Shown here: piece after piece, positions 43,434 to 52,373 of the stretch
How positions within the stretch are numbered: the stretch's first letter is position 1
Layout of the letters: every line of letters begins with the position of its first letter
Source: CAZRWD01 sp964603785
GTDB taxonomy: Bacteria > Fermentibacterota > Fermentibacteria > Fermentibacterales > Fermentibacteraceae
Assembly (NCBI GenBank): GCA_964603785.1
Contig: CAZRWD010000003.1
Span: 62,001 to 126,000, forward strand
DNA length: 64,000 nt
Direction: 5' to 3'
The notes under the pieces: generated by a model
What the model was told of the DNA's origin: nothing
The model's input: the letters and a program-made list of their open reading frames with translations, nothing else
The model's database searches: none
Made by a program: the position numbers and the translations under genes

Positions 43434-46400
43434 ATGCCCGACCTCGATCCACTCACCGGCATCCCGCTCAAGGATTCGGTGAAGCCCCTCGTCAGAGCCT
43501 TCCAATCCTCGGGCGACCGGTGGGCCGCGATCATGCTCGACATCGACCATTTCAAGCTGGTCAACGACATACACGGTCACTTCGCGGGCGACGAGGCCCT
43601 CAGCGGCATCGCCGCGGCGATATCGCAGATCATCGAGCAGGGCGACCACCTCTCGAGGTTCGGGGGAGACGAGTTCCTCCTCGTCCTGCGAGGCGACCGC
43701 GCGTCCGAGGCCGAGGCCGTCGCGGAGAGGATCGTCTCCAAGGTTGCCTCCCTCAAGACGAGGAAGAACCTTCGCATCACCATCTCGGCGGGGGTCTGCA
43801 CCGGAACGGGCCGGGAGGGATCGCTCGAGGAGATCATCGAGCTCGCGGACCGGGCTCTCTACGAGGCCAAGGACTCCGGAAGGGGCAAGGTGGCCGTGTC
43901 CTCGTCGGAGGGCTCGCGGCCTGCCGGGGAGGCTCCCTCCTTCACCCACCTCATCGGCAGGAGGACGGAGCTCAAGAAGCTCCGCCAGCTGGCCGAGGAG
44001 ACCCTGGGAGGCGGCGGGAGGGCCGTCCTGCTCACTGGCGAGGAGGGGGTCGGCAAGAGCAGGCTGGCCGAGGAGTTCCGCAGGGTCTGGGAGATGCACG
44101 GCCACAGGATCCTCCAGGCGCGTTGCACCGAGTTCTTCGAGAGCGAGCCCTACAGGATCCTGGTGCAGCCTCTGGGGGACCTCCTCGAGTCCCTCGGGAG
44201 GGATGCGGTGGAGCGGATAGCGGAGTCGGCGGGATCCCTCCACCCGGCCACGATGGAGCTCCTGCCGGGCTTCGGCGGCTGCGCCAGGGACGACGTCCAG
44301 TACTTCCGGGAGGAGCGGCTGAGGTTCCGCATACTCGAGGACGTCTCCAAGGTCCTGAATGCGGCGTCAGCCGAGACCCCCCTGCTCCTAATGGTCGAGG
44401 ATGCGCAGTGGCTGAGCCATCCGGACCTCGAGCTGCTTTCCTTCGCAGTGCGCTCGTCTGCGATGTTCCCGATAGTGTCGCTCTTCGCCACGAGGACCGT
44501 CCCGGGTGCCCCCGATCCCGTACTCGAGCGGCTCCGGTCGCTCCGCTCGTCGATCCCCCTGCTCGACCTCAGGCTGAGGAACCTTGACGCCGACGAGTCG
44601 AGGGCGTTCGTCATGTTCAGCCTCCACGACCCCGGAGTCCCTTCCGAATTCCTCGAGATGATGCACCGCCAGAGCGGCGGCAACCCGCTCTTCCTGAGGG
44701 AGCTGCTGGTCTCCTTCCACGAGGACGGCACCCTCCGCACCCGGCTGGGCGAACGCACCTACAGGATCCCCGCGAGGATGCAGATCCCGTCAACACTTGC
44801 CGCGATAATGGACAGGAAGCTGGGCAGGCTCTCCGAATCCGACCTGTCCGTCCTGAAGATAGCGTCGCTCACCTCGGGGCTGTTCCCGGCGGCGCTCCTG
44901 CGCGAGATCGGAGGCGCGGACCCCCTGGCCCTGGCGGCGACCCTGGACAGGGCGATCACGGCCGGGGTCCTCTCGGAGGTCAGGCACCAGGGCGAGGAGG
45001 ACCTCTTCACCTTCACGCACGACGCGATGCGCAACTTCCTCTCGGAGACGATAAGCGGCCCGCTGCGAAGGGCCCTTCACGCGGGGATCAGCTCCTTCTT
45101 CGAGAGGCTCTGCGAGGCCGGGAGGGACGACTTCCTCGCGGCCGCGGCATACCACGCCCTGCTGGGCGGGGTCGACGAGAGGGCGGCGGACCTGACCTGG
45201 GCCGCCGCGATGAAGGCCCTCGCCAGGAGGGCGAACCTGGATGCCATCCGCTGGCTGGAGAGCTTCCTCTCGACCAGCGGCGCGAAGGATCCCGCGAGGA
45301 TGTACCTCGCCGAGCGGAACCTGGGCGAGCTCAAATCCATCACCGGGGACGTCATGGCCGCCTCCGCCCACCTGGAGAAGGCGCTTGGACTGGCCCCGGC
45401 CGGGGAGGGCGCCGAGGTGATGGTCCTGCAGGGGGAGAACTTCTACAGGGCCAGCATGTACACGGAGGCCAGGGGATCCTTCTCGGCCGCACTGGAGGCG
45501 ACCGGGGACCCCTCCCTGCGGACGGAGATCCTCGTCTATCTGGCCTTCCTCGACTACATCGCGGGCGACTTCCCCTCCGGATTCGCGAAGCTGGACCAGG
45601 CCGGGGAGGTCCTGGCGCTCGTCCCCGGGGACGATCCCCGGGGTCACAATGCGAAGGCCAGGTACTTCACGAGACGCGGAGACTTCCTCTCGGCCACCAC
45701 GCCGGGCGGCGAGGCCCTGCCCTGGTACGAGAAGGCGCTGGACCTCTACAGGATGCACGAGGACAGGATCGGCGAGGCGCTGGTCAAGAACAACATGTCC
45801 GACTACTACATCCGGACCAGCGAGTACGGCCGCGCCCTCGAGATGCTGGGCGAGGTGCTGAGGATCAACGAGCAGTACGATGACGCTCTGGGTACTGCCA
45901 TAGCCTGCTTCAACATAGCGGACATATCGAGCAGGGTGAACCGGCTGGCCGACGCGGAGCACTACTTCGCCAGATACCTCCAGGTCAGCAGGAGGATACA
46001 CAACGACCTGGGCGAGGGCTACGGCACCCTCGGGCTTGGTCTGCTCAGACTGAGGTGCGGCAGGACCTCCGAGGCGGTCGTCGAGCTGCGCAGGGCGGTC
46101 GAGGTCTTCGACAGGCTCGGCAGCACGGCCCTGCGCCTCGAGGCGTCGCTACGCCTCTGCGAGGCCCTCCTGAAGGACGGGTCCGTCGCCGAGGCGGGGG
46201 AGATCCTGGATGGTCTCGCCGAGCCGGGCGACGAGAGCCTTGCGGGCCTGTGGAGATACCTTAGGGGGCTCTTCCTGAAGAACCGGCCCGATCCGGACCT
46301 CGAGGGGGCCGTGGAGCTCATCGGGGCCTCCCTCTCGGGGAGGTCGACCCTCTCCGAGATCGAGTCGGCGGAGCGGAGCCTGGAGCTGGCCGGAGCACTC

Positions 46401-46568
46401 GGCGCGGCCGGCGACGCCGATGCCGCGGCCCGCGTCCTGGCGGACGCCGGCAGGGATCTCGAGGCACGGATCGCAGCCCTGCCCGACGAGGATGTGAGGA
46501 ACTCGCTGTCCTGTGCGGGTCCGGTGGCCCGGATACTCGCAGGCGGATGCACCGGAGAATCCCCGTAG
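43434..46568 (+). CDS. GGDEF diguanylate cyclase fused to AAA/STAND ATPase and TPR repeats
   Basis: The 1044-residue product has a GGDEF domain at residues 1-155: DPLTGIP, MLDIDHFKLVNDIHGHFAGD and RFGGDEFLLVL (residues 75-85). The RxxD inhibitory site is absent. An ATPase follows with Walker A TGEEGVGKSRL (residues ~201-211) and Walker B LLLMVEDAQWLS (~315), resembling signal-transduction ATPases. From ~residue 600 to the end are TPR-like helices (YLAERNLGELKSITGDVMAA, YIRTSEYGRALEMLGEVLRI). No membrane segment or sensor is visible. ATG 43434 has GGAGGA just upstream. Most likely a cytoplasmic c-di-GMP-producing signalling protein whose activity is controlled by the ATPase. Confidence 0.9.
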   Translation: MPDLDPLTGIPLKDSVKPLVRAFQSSGDRWAAIMLDIDHFKLVNDIHGHFAGDEALSGIAAAISQIIEQGDHLSRFGGDEFLLVLRGDRASEAEAVAERIVSKVASLKTRKNLRITISAGVCTGTGREGSLEEIIELADRALYEAKDSGRGKVAVSSSEGSRPAGEAPSFTHLIGRRTELKKLRQLAEETLGGGGRAVLLTGEEGVGKSRLAEEFRRVWEMHGHRILQARCTEFFESEPYRILVQPLGDLLESLGRDAVERIAESAGSLHPATMELLPGFGGCARDDVQYFREERLRFRILEDVSKVLNAASAETPLLLMVEDAQWLSHPDLELLSFAVRSSAMFPIVSLFATRTVPGAPDPVLERLRSLRSSIPLLDLRLRNLDADESRAFVMFSLHDPGVPSEFLEMMHRQSGGNPLFLRELLVSFHEDGTLRTRLGERTYRIPARMQIPSTLAAIMDRKLGRLSESDLSVLKIASLTSGLFPAALLREIGGADPLALAATLDRAITAGVLSEVRHQGEEDLFTFTHDAMRNFLSETISGPLRRALHAGISSFFERLCEAGRDDFLAAAAYHALLGGVDERAADLTWAAAMKALARRANLDAIRWLESFLSTSGAKDPARMYLAERNLGELKSITGDVMAASAHLEKALGLAPAGEGAEVMVLQGENFYRASMYTEARGSFSAALEATGDPSLRTEILVYLAFLDYIAGDFPSGFAKLDQAGEVLALVPGDDPRGHNAKARYFTRRGDFLSATTPGGEALPWYEKALDLYRMHEDRIGEALVKNNMSDYYIRTSEYGRALEMLGEVLRINEQYDDALGTAIACFNIADISSRVNRLADAEHYFARYLQVSRRIHNDLGEGYGTLGLGLLRLRCGRTSEAVVELRRAVEVFDRLGSTALRLEASLRLCEALLKDGSVAEAGEILDGLAEPGDESLAGLWRYLRGLFLKNRPDPDLEGAVELIGASLSGRSTLSEIESAERSLELAGALGAAGDADAAARVLADAGRDLEARIAALPDEDVRNSLSCAGPVARILAGGCTGESP

Positions 46569-46575
46569 AAGCGAA

Positions 46576-46597
46576 AGGCCCCGCTCGCGCGGGGCCT
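46576..46597 (+). terminator. Bidirectional terminator hairpin
   Basis: AGGCCCCGC (46576-46584), loop TCGC, GCGGGGCCT (46589-46597): a perfect nine-base stem in the 48-base gap between two convergent genes. No clear T-run is present on either strand, so efficiency is uncertain. Confidence 0.55.
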
Positions 46598-46616
46598 CCG
46601 CCTGGCAACCCTCGAA

Positions 46617-47096
46617 CTACATCCCGAACTCGTCGAAGATGAGCTTCCAGGAGCCGCCTTCCTTGACGAGCGTGAGCTCGTCCTCCTGCGTCTCGCCGTT
46701 CATGGTCATGCTGACGCGGCAGGTGGCGTTGTCGCCGTTGATGGTGGTCTCGAGCACCGCGATCTCGGCCGTGCCGATCATGTCCTTGATCATGGGCGAA
46801 CTGAAGAGGGCGGCAACGAACTCCTCCGCGCTCATGTCCTGCAGCTCTTCGGGGGTGACGTTGATGCCCATCATCGGGAGCATGGCGGCAGCCATGCCGG
46901 TGGTGTCGGCCTTGATGTCCTCGAGGCCGGCGCCCATCTCGTCGATGGATGTCTGCGACAGGTAGGTGACGGCCTTGGCCCCGTCGCCGGCCTTCATCGC
47001 CTCGAAGAAGCCGTTGATGGTGGCCTCGGGGGTTGCGCCGCCGCAGGCGACTGCGAGCAGGGCGACGATCGAAACTGCCGTTGCGAACCTTCTCAC
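46617..47096 (-). CDS. Small lipoprotein, paralogue 1
   Basis: The 159-residue protein starts with a lipoprotein signal (AVSIVALLAVACGG, lipobox AVAC), then a helical domain (EATINGFFEAMKAGDGAKAV) and strands ending VKEGGSWKLIFDEF. It resembles DUF4878/NTF2-like lipoproteins. GTG 47096 has AGGAGG six bases upstream and is preferred to ATG 15 bases before it. It is the most downstream member of a set of three related secreted proteins. Confidence 0.78.
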   Translation of the reverse strand: MRRFATAVSIVALLAVACGGATPEATINGFFEAMKAGDGAKAVTYLSQTSIDEMGAGLEDIKADTTGMAAAMLPMMGINVTPEELQDMSAEEFVAALFSSPMIKDMIGTAEIAVLETTINGDNATCRVSMTMNGETQEDELTLVKEGGSWKLIFDEFGM

Positions 47097-47241
47097 TGGT
47101 AACCTCCTCATACCCCATCCAGGGGAGCCGGATACCGTCTAGGTACCCTCATGGTCGCCGCCGGAGCGGCGATTGTTGCCAGCTAACATAGTATCCCGGG
47201 AGGAAAGCCGCTAATCCCTGGAGGGGACCCGGCGCCCGACC

Positions 47242-47715
47242 CTACATGCTTGCCAGGTCGAACTTCCAGGCTCCGTCCTCGCGGACGAGCTGCAGGTCCT
47301 CCTCGTCGGTGTCGCCGTCGGCGGTGGTGCCGATGACCGTCACGACTGCGCGGTCCCCGTCGATCACGGTGTTCGTGACCTCGTAGGAGCTGGGGAACTC
47401 GTCCCTGATCATCTCGCTGCCGAGAATGAGGGCCGCGAGCCCCTCCGTGTCCAGCCCGGCCAGCTCCTCGGCGGTCAGGGTCGTGCCGAGCAGCATGTTG
47501 AGCATGGCGAGCTCCTCGCCGGACGGATCGTTCCTGATCTCCTCGAAGCTGCCTGTCAGCTCGTCGAGGCTGGCGCTGCTTATCAGCCCCGCCGCAGTCT
47601 CGCCGTCGCCGGACTTCACCGCGTCGAAGAACTGCTGGACAGTTGCCTCGGGGCTCCCGCCCCCGCAGGCAAGGGCGATGCAGGCTATGGGGATCGCGAA
47701 CAGGAGCTTCCTCAT
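47242..47715 (-). CDS. Small lipoprotein, paralogue 2
   Basis: The 157-residue protein starts MRKLLFAIPIACIALACGGG (lipobox ALAC). It shares with paralogue 1 the PEATxxxFFxAxKxGDG start, ..DELTGSFEEIRND.. style helices and the LVREDGAWKFDL end, and so belongs to the same DUF4878-like group. Between the two genes lies a seven-base inverted repeat (47155-47161/47166-47172). Function unknown. Confidence 0.8.
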   Translation of the reverse strand: MRKLLFAIPIACIALACGGGSPEATVQQFFDAVKSGDGETAAGLISSASLDELTGSFEEIRNDPSGEELAMLNMLLGTTLTAEELAGLDTEGLAALILGSEMIRDEFPSSYEVTNTVIDGDRAVVTVIGTTADGDTDEEDLQLVREDGAWKFDLASM

Positions 47716-47795
47716 CTCTTTCCCTCCTTCTCCCTCGTCGATGCCGGTCGGGCGACACACGCCGGCGCCCTCCGGCTGGTGCTGCGACCGGGCCG

Positions 47796-48278
47796 CTAGA
47801 ACACGTCCTCCAGGATCGACTCCAGGAACGGAGTCCCGGAGATATGCCAGGAACCGTCCTCCCAGACCATCGAGAACTCGACCGAGCGCCCGTCCGGCCA
47901 TGCCATCGAGACCTGCGCGGTCGACCCCCTCATCTCGGCATGGATCTCCTCCACCATCGAGGCCTCGTACCCCCCGAGGCCGAGCCCCGGCAGGATCAGC
48001 GAGAGGAACGACGCTAGGCTCATCGAGGCGGCGTCCGCGGGGGAGATGAAGGGGGTGACCCTCGAGAGCAGCCCCTGCGCGACCTCCGGGCGGGTGCGTG
48101 CGACCTCGCCGAACTCGGCCCACCTCGCCTCCAGGGTGCTGCCGAGACTCTCGCTGAGGGTCTCGAGCAGGGCTTCGCCGTCACCCCACTCCACGGCGCG
48201 CAGGAAGTCGTCAGCGGTGTCCACCGGCGACGCCAGGACCGGCAGCGATATCAGCGCACAGAGCAGGAAAGGCCGCAC
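47796..48278 (-). CDS. Small secreted protein, paralogue 3
   Basis: The 160-residue product has signal peptide MRPFLLCALISLPVLA without a lipobox Cys, then ADDFLRAVEWGDGEALLETL and ends with WEDGSWHISGTPFLESILED. The layout (helical start, strand-rich end with DGSW) matches paralogues 1 and 2 more loosely. GTG 48278 overlaps the PHP gene by 28 bases. Likely a periplasmic relative. Confidence 0.7.
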   Translation of the reverse strand: MRPFLLCALISLPVLASPVDTADDFLRAVEWGDGEALLETLSESLGSTLEARWAEFGEVARTRPEVAQGLLSRVTPFISPADAASMSLASFLSLILPGLGLGGYEASMVEEIHAEMRGSTAQVSMAWPDGRSVEFSMVWEDGSWHISGTPFLESILEDVF

Positions 48279-49204
48279 CAGATCCAGGTCCTCCCGTCTC
48301 TCGAGGCTTCGAGCGCGACCGGCTGCCCGACGGGGGCGGCGAATGCGACGACACCCTCCGCCGTCGAGGAGAACACGGTCCCCGAGGGTGTGGCAGCCAC
48401 CAGCTGCGCCTCCCCGGGCATGGTCACCTCGACCGAGCTTCCGCGCCTCACGGCCCTGAACCCCCCGGCGTCCCCGAGCAGCGCGTTGCTAGCGAAGCAC
48501 CTGCCGCTGCGGATGGCCTCCAGGATCGTCCGTTCAGTTGGATCATCTCCACAAGCGCAGGCTCGGTCAAGAAGTACATGCGTCAGAACCCTCCGGAAGA
48601 GCATCGGATAGGGGAAGGCCCTCGCGGGACCCAGACCGTAGGCGTGTGCGTCGGCCCCCCCCACGGCGCAGCCGCCGCATCCGAACCAGAAGTCCCTCGA
48701 CTCGTCCCAGGTGCACCGGGTGTAGTCGTCCGGCCTGTCCAGCCTGGCCCGGATGTCGAGCAGGGTGATCCCGGCCTTCCAGATGGACATGTAGTTCCAC
48801 ACCTCGGCGCCGTCCAGCCCGTCGAGGGGACCGGACCATCCGATCGCCCTGGTCTTCGGGAGGTATCCACGCCTCTCGAAGGGATGGGCGGCTATAGCCA
48901 GCCCCCCGGCCTCCCTCACGGCGGCGAGCTGCCCGGCGGTGTCACGGGACGGCGGGATGTCGTCGATGCCGTATGCCAGGATGTGGTTCGCCCCGCGCCG
49001 GTCGTTGAGCTCCACGCCGGCCAGCACGAGGACGCCCTGATGCATCCCCCCGTGGCCGTCGTCCCTCGCGCCGAGGCTCATGTGATCGTTGATGCCGATG
49101 AAGTCGAGGCCGCACTCGCGAGCGGCCCCGGCTATCTCCGGGACGGTCCCCGTCCCGTCGGAATACCTGGTGTGGATGTGGAGGACGCCCCTCAGCTCCC
49201 TCAA
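48251..49204 (-). CDS. PHP-domain phosphoesterase
   Basis: The 317-residue product begins with the PHP metal motif GVLHIHTRYSDGTG, then FIGINDHMSLG, GVELNDR, AHPF and GGADAHAYGLG, giving the usual HxH, D, E, H, DxH metal ligands. The C-terminal ~90 residues form a beta-rich domain. PHP enzymes include histidinol phosphatase, nucleotide and 3'-5' phosphoesterases; substrate cannot be assigned. TTG at 49204 overlaps the etfA stop (TTGA). Confidence 0.85.
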   Translation of the reverse strand: MRELRGVLHIHTRYSDGTGTVPEIAGAARECGLDFIGINDHMSLGARDDGHGGMHQGVLVLAGVELNDRRGANHILAYGIDDIPPSRDTAGQLAAVREAGGLAIAAHPFERRGYLPKTRAIGWSGPLDGLDGAEVWNYMSIWKAGITLLDIRARLDRPDDYTRCTWDESRDFWFGCGGCAVGGADAHAYGLGPARAFPYPMLFRRVLTHVLLDRACACGDDPTERTILEAIRSGRCFASNALLGDAGGFRAVRRGSSVEVTMPGEAQLVAATPSGTVFSSTAEGVVAFAAPVGQPVALEASRDGRTWIWCGLSCSVR

Positions 49205-50415
49205 GCGCCGCCCTGTCCGCCGCCCCTGCGGCGCCTGATCTCCCTGGCGAGGGCGGGGAGGATCTCGAAGAGGTCGCCGACGAAGCCGCTGGAGCAGAAC
49301 TGGAAGATCGGGGCCGACTCGTCCCTGTTGATTGCCACGATGGTGTCGGAGGACTGCATACCCACCCTGTGCTGGACCGCCCCGGAGATGCCGCAGGCCA
49401 GGTATGTCCTGGGCTGGACCGTCTTGCCGGTCTGGCCGACCTGGTGCGGATAGGGGATCCAGCCCGAGTCCACGGCCGCCCTGCTCGCCCCCACGCTGCC
49501 GTCGAGAAGACCCGCGATCTCCTCGAGCAGCGAGAAGTTGTCGGGTGACTTCATGCCCCTGCCGCCCGAGACGATCACCGTGGCCTCGGCGATGTCCACA
49601 GCCCCCTCGTCGAGGACCCTGTGCCCTACCAGCCTGACTCGCGAGTCGAGCTCTCCGGGCAGGGCCTCGATGCGCACGGTCTCGCAGGACCGGCCCTCGA
49701 CGGGCTCGAGGGCCTTCATCACCCGGGGGCGGACGGTGGCCATCTGGGGCCTGGTCCGCTCGCAGATGATCGTCGCCATGATGTTCCCGCCGAAGGCGGG
49801 CCGGGTCTGCAGCAGCAGGCCCTTCTCCGCGTCGATCTCGAGCCCGGTGCAGTCGGCTGTGAGCCCGGTGTCGAGCAGCTTGGCCACCCTGGGCATCAGG
49901 TCACGGCCCGTGGTGGTCGCCGCGGCGAGGACGATGGCGGGTTTCCACTCGCGGATCAGCCTGGTGAGCATCTTCGTCCACGGCTCGGTGAGGTAGTGCC
50001 CGAGCGCCGGGGATTCGACGAGCAGAATCCTGTCGGCGCCGTACGAGGCGAGGGTGCCTGCCTGTCCGCCCGCCTCCCCGGTCAGGAGAACGGCGGTTAC
50101 GCTTCCGCCCTCGGCCTCGGACAGGCGCCTGGCGGCGCCCAGCAGTTCGAGTGTGCTGTGGTCGATCTCTCCGTCGCGGGTCTCGGCGACGACCATGGTT
50201 CCGGTGTAGTCCGACAGGTCGGCTCGGCCGGCCTCATCCCTCCGGATGAGTATGGCGCCGAACGGGCAGGAGGCCTCGCAGGCGCCGCAGAGGGTGCAGG
50301 CGTCCGAGACCACCGCCACGCCGTCTGAGAGGCTTATCGCGCCGAACGGGCATGCGTCGACGCAGGCGCCGCATCCCGTGCAGATGTCGGTCCTGATCTC
50401 CAGCCTCGCGGTCAT
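49201..50415 (-). CDS. etfA: Electron transfer flavoprotein alpha subunit with N-terminal ferredoxin domain
   Basis: The 404-residue product begins with a 2[4Fe-4S] ferredoxin: CTGCGACVDACPFGAI and CTLCGACEASCPFGAI. The EtfA part follows, with the FAD-binding signature YPHQVGQTGKTVQPRTYLA and CGISGAVQH. EtfA proteins with ferredoxin domains are known from electron-bifurcating acyl-CoA dehydrogenase complexes such as caffeyl-CoA reductase. ATG 50415 overlaps etfB (ATGA). Confidence 0.94.
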   Translation of the reverse strand: MTARLEIRTDICTGCGACVDACPFGAISLSDGVAVVSDACTLCGACEASCPFGAILIRRDEAGRADLSDYTGTMVVAETRDGEIDHSTLELLGAARRLSEAEGGSVTAVLLTGEAGGQAGTLASYGADRILLVESPALGHYLTEPWTKMLTRLIREWKPAIVLAAATTTGRDLMPRVAKLLDTGLTADCTGLEIDAEKGLLLQTRPAFGGNIMATIICERTRPQMATVRPRVMKALEPVEGRSCETVRIEALPGELDSRVRLVGHRVLDEGAVDIAEATVIVSGGRGMKSPDNFSLLEEIAGLLDGSVGASRAAVDSGWIPYPHQVGQTGKTVQPRTYLACGISGAVQHRVGMQSSDTIVAINRDESAPIFQFCSSGFVGDLFEILPALAREIRRRRGGGQGGA

Positions 50416-51200
50416 CCGGCGTCCTCCCTTCCGAGGAGGATGTCGGCGAGGATCACGGCCAGCTCCTCGGGCGACCCCCTGTGGATCTCCCCTCCCCCGC
50501 GGGTCTCCGGAGTGGCTATCCTCACCACCCTCGTCGGCGATCCCTCGAGGCCGGTCTCCTCCTCGGACAGGCCGAGGTCCTCCCTTCCCCAGCGGGTGAC
50601 CTGCAGCGACCTGGCCTTCATCTTGCCGCGGAGTGACGGCATCCTCGGCACGTTGGCATCCTTCAGCACTGTCAGGACGACGGGGAGTGGAGCCTCGAGA
50701 ACCTCCACAGCGCCCTCGACGTAGCGCTCGGCCGTCACCCTGCCGTCGTCCACCCCCAGGATGCGCCCCGCGAAGGTGATCTGGGGCCAGTCGAGGGAGG
50801 CGGCGATGCCGGGGCCGGTCTGCGCGGTGTCGCCGTCTATGGCCTGCTTGCCCGTGATCACCATGTCGATGTCGCCCAGCTTCCTGACCGCCGCCGCGAG
50901 GGTGTGGGAGGTCGCCCAGGTGTCGGCCCCGGCGAAGGCCCTGTCGGACAGGAGAAGAGCCTCGTCGGCGCCCATCGACACGGCCTCCCTGAGGATCTCC
51001 TCGGCCTGCGGCGGCCCCATGGTCATGGCTATGACCGCGCCGCCCTTCTCGTCCCTCCAGCGGAGCCCCTCCTCGAGCGCATACGCGTCGAAGGGGTTCA
51101 TGATGGAGGGGATGCCGTCGCGGATCAGGGTGTTCCTCTCGGGGTCGATCCTGACCTCGGCGGTGTCCGGCACCTGCTTCATGGCAACGACGATCCGCAT
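50412..51200 (-). CDS. etfB: Electron transfer flavoprotein beta subunit
   Basis: The 262-residue product starts MRIVVAMKQVPDTAEVRIDP and has NPFDAYALEEGLRWRD, VITGKQAIDGDTAQTGPGIAASL and VLTVLKDANVPRMPSL. It carries the nucleotide region that binds AMP or, in bifurcating forms, a second FAD; sequence alone cannot decide. Starts at ATG 51200, three bases after the acyl-CoA dehydrogenase stop. Confidence 0.94.
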   Translation of the reverse strand: MRIVVAMKQVPDTAEVRIDPERNTLIRDGIPSIMNPFDAYALEEGLRWRDEKGGAVIAMTMGPPQAEEILREAVSMGADEALLLSDRAFAGADTWATSHTLAAAVRKLGDIDMVITGKQAIDGDTAQTGPGIAASLDWPQITFAGRILGVDDGRVTAERYVEGAVEVLEAPLPVVLTVLKDANVPRMPSLRGKMKARSLQVTRWGREDLGLSEEETGLEGSPTRVVRIATPETRGGGEIHRGSPEELAVILADILLGREDAG

Positions 51201-51203
51201 CTG

Positions 51204-52373
51204 CTACTTCTCCCTCGAGGCGGTCTCCCTGATCAGGGCGGACGCTATGACACCGCGCTGGATCTGGTTGGTGCCCTCGTAGATCTGCGTGATCTTGGCG
51301 TCGCGCATCATCTTCTCGACGGGGTATTCCTTCATGTACCCGTAGCCGCCGAGGATCTGCACGGCATCGGTGGTCACCTTCATGGCGACGTCGCTCGCGA
51401 AGACCTTGGCCATGGCGGCCTCCTTCTCGAAGCGCTTCGCTCCCGCATCGATCATCCGCGCGACGGAGTAGGTCAGGGCCCTGGCCGCCTCCACCTGGGT
51501 GGCCATGTCGGCCAGCATGAACTGGATGCCCTGGAAGGAGTCGATGCGCTGGCCGAACTGCCTCCGCTGCGATGCGTACACCAGAGCCTCGTCGAGGGAG
51601 CCCTGCGCTATGCCGACGGCCTGTGCGGCCACGCCGGGCCTCGAGTTGTCCAGGGTCCTCATCGCGACCATGAAGCCCATGCCCTCGCGGGAGATGAGGT
51701 TCGCCGCCGGGACGCGGCAGTCCTCGAACACGAGCTCCCTGGTGGCGGAGGCCCTGATCCCCATCTTGTCCTCCTTCTTGCCGTAGACGAAACCGGGCGT
51801 CCCGTCCTCGACGATGAAGGCGGAGGCGCCCCTGGCGCCCCTGTCGGGATCGGTCATGGCGATCACGGTGTATACCTGGGCCTCGCCGCCGTTGGTGATC
51901 CACTGCTTGGTCCCGTTGAGGACGTAATGGTCACCGTCGAGGACGGCCCTGGTCCTTATCCCCCCCGCATCGCTGCCCGCGTCGGGCTCGGTCAGGGCGA
52001 ATGCCGCGAGGCTGTTCCCGGATGCCAGCCGCGGGAGGAAGCGTGCCTTCTGCTCCTCCGAGCCGCTCAGCAGGATGGGCATGGCGCCGAGGGCATTGGC
52101 GGCATATGTGGTCGCCACGCCCGCACACGCCTTGCTGAGCTCCTCGGCCGCCACGCAGAGAGCGAGCGAGCCCATGCCGAGACCCTCGTACTCGGACGGG
52201 ATGTATATCCTGAAAAGGTCGCTCTCCGCGAGGACCTTCATTATCTCGCGCGGGAACCTGTTCTCCCTGTCCAGCTCCTCGCGGACCGGTATGATGTGCT
52301 TGCGGTTGATCTCCGCGCATAGCTCCCGTATCGCGAGAACATCCTCGGAAAGATGGTAATCCAAGCTGCTCAT
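51204..52373 (-). CDS. Acyl-CoA dehydrogenase (short/medium-chain type)
   Basis: The 389-residue flavoprotein has the CoA/FAD motifs FALTEPDAGSDAGGI, WITNGGEAQVY, RQFGQRIDSFQGIQFMLADM and QILGGYGYMKEYPVEKMMRDA. The catalytic base Glu is in IYEGTNQIQRG, the position used by butyryl-CoA dehydrogenase. ATG 52373 overlaps the rnc stop (ATGA). Immediate linkage to etfB and ferredoxin-etfA suggests electron bifurcation, or at least Etf as the electron acceptor. Chain length is unknown. Confidence 0.94.
   Translation of the reverse strand: MSSLDYHLSEDVLAIRELCAEINRKHIIPVREELDRENRFPREIMKVLAESDLFRIYIPSEYEGLGMGSLALCVAAEELSKACAGVATTYAANALGAMPILLSGSEEQKARFLPRLASGNSLAAFALTEPDAGSDAGGIRTRAVLDGDHYVLNGTKQWITNGGEAQVYTVIAMTDPDRGARGASAFIVEDGTPGFVYGKKEDKMGIRASATRELVFEDCRVPAANLISREGMGFMVAMRTLDNSRPGVAAQAVGIAQGSLDEALVYASQRRQFGQRIDSFQGIQFMLADMATQVEAARALTYSVARMIDAGAKRFEKEAAMAKVFASDVAMKVTTDAVQILGGYGYMKEYPVEKMMRDAKITQIYEGTNQIQRGVIASALIRETASREK

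Noticed and set aside
47155..47172. Intrinsic terminator between two small lipoprotein genes
   Set aside because: A seven-base inverted repeat exists but no T-run follows in the direction of transcription; significance unclear.
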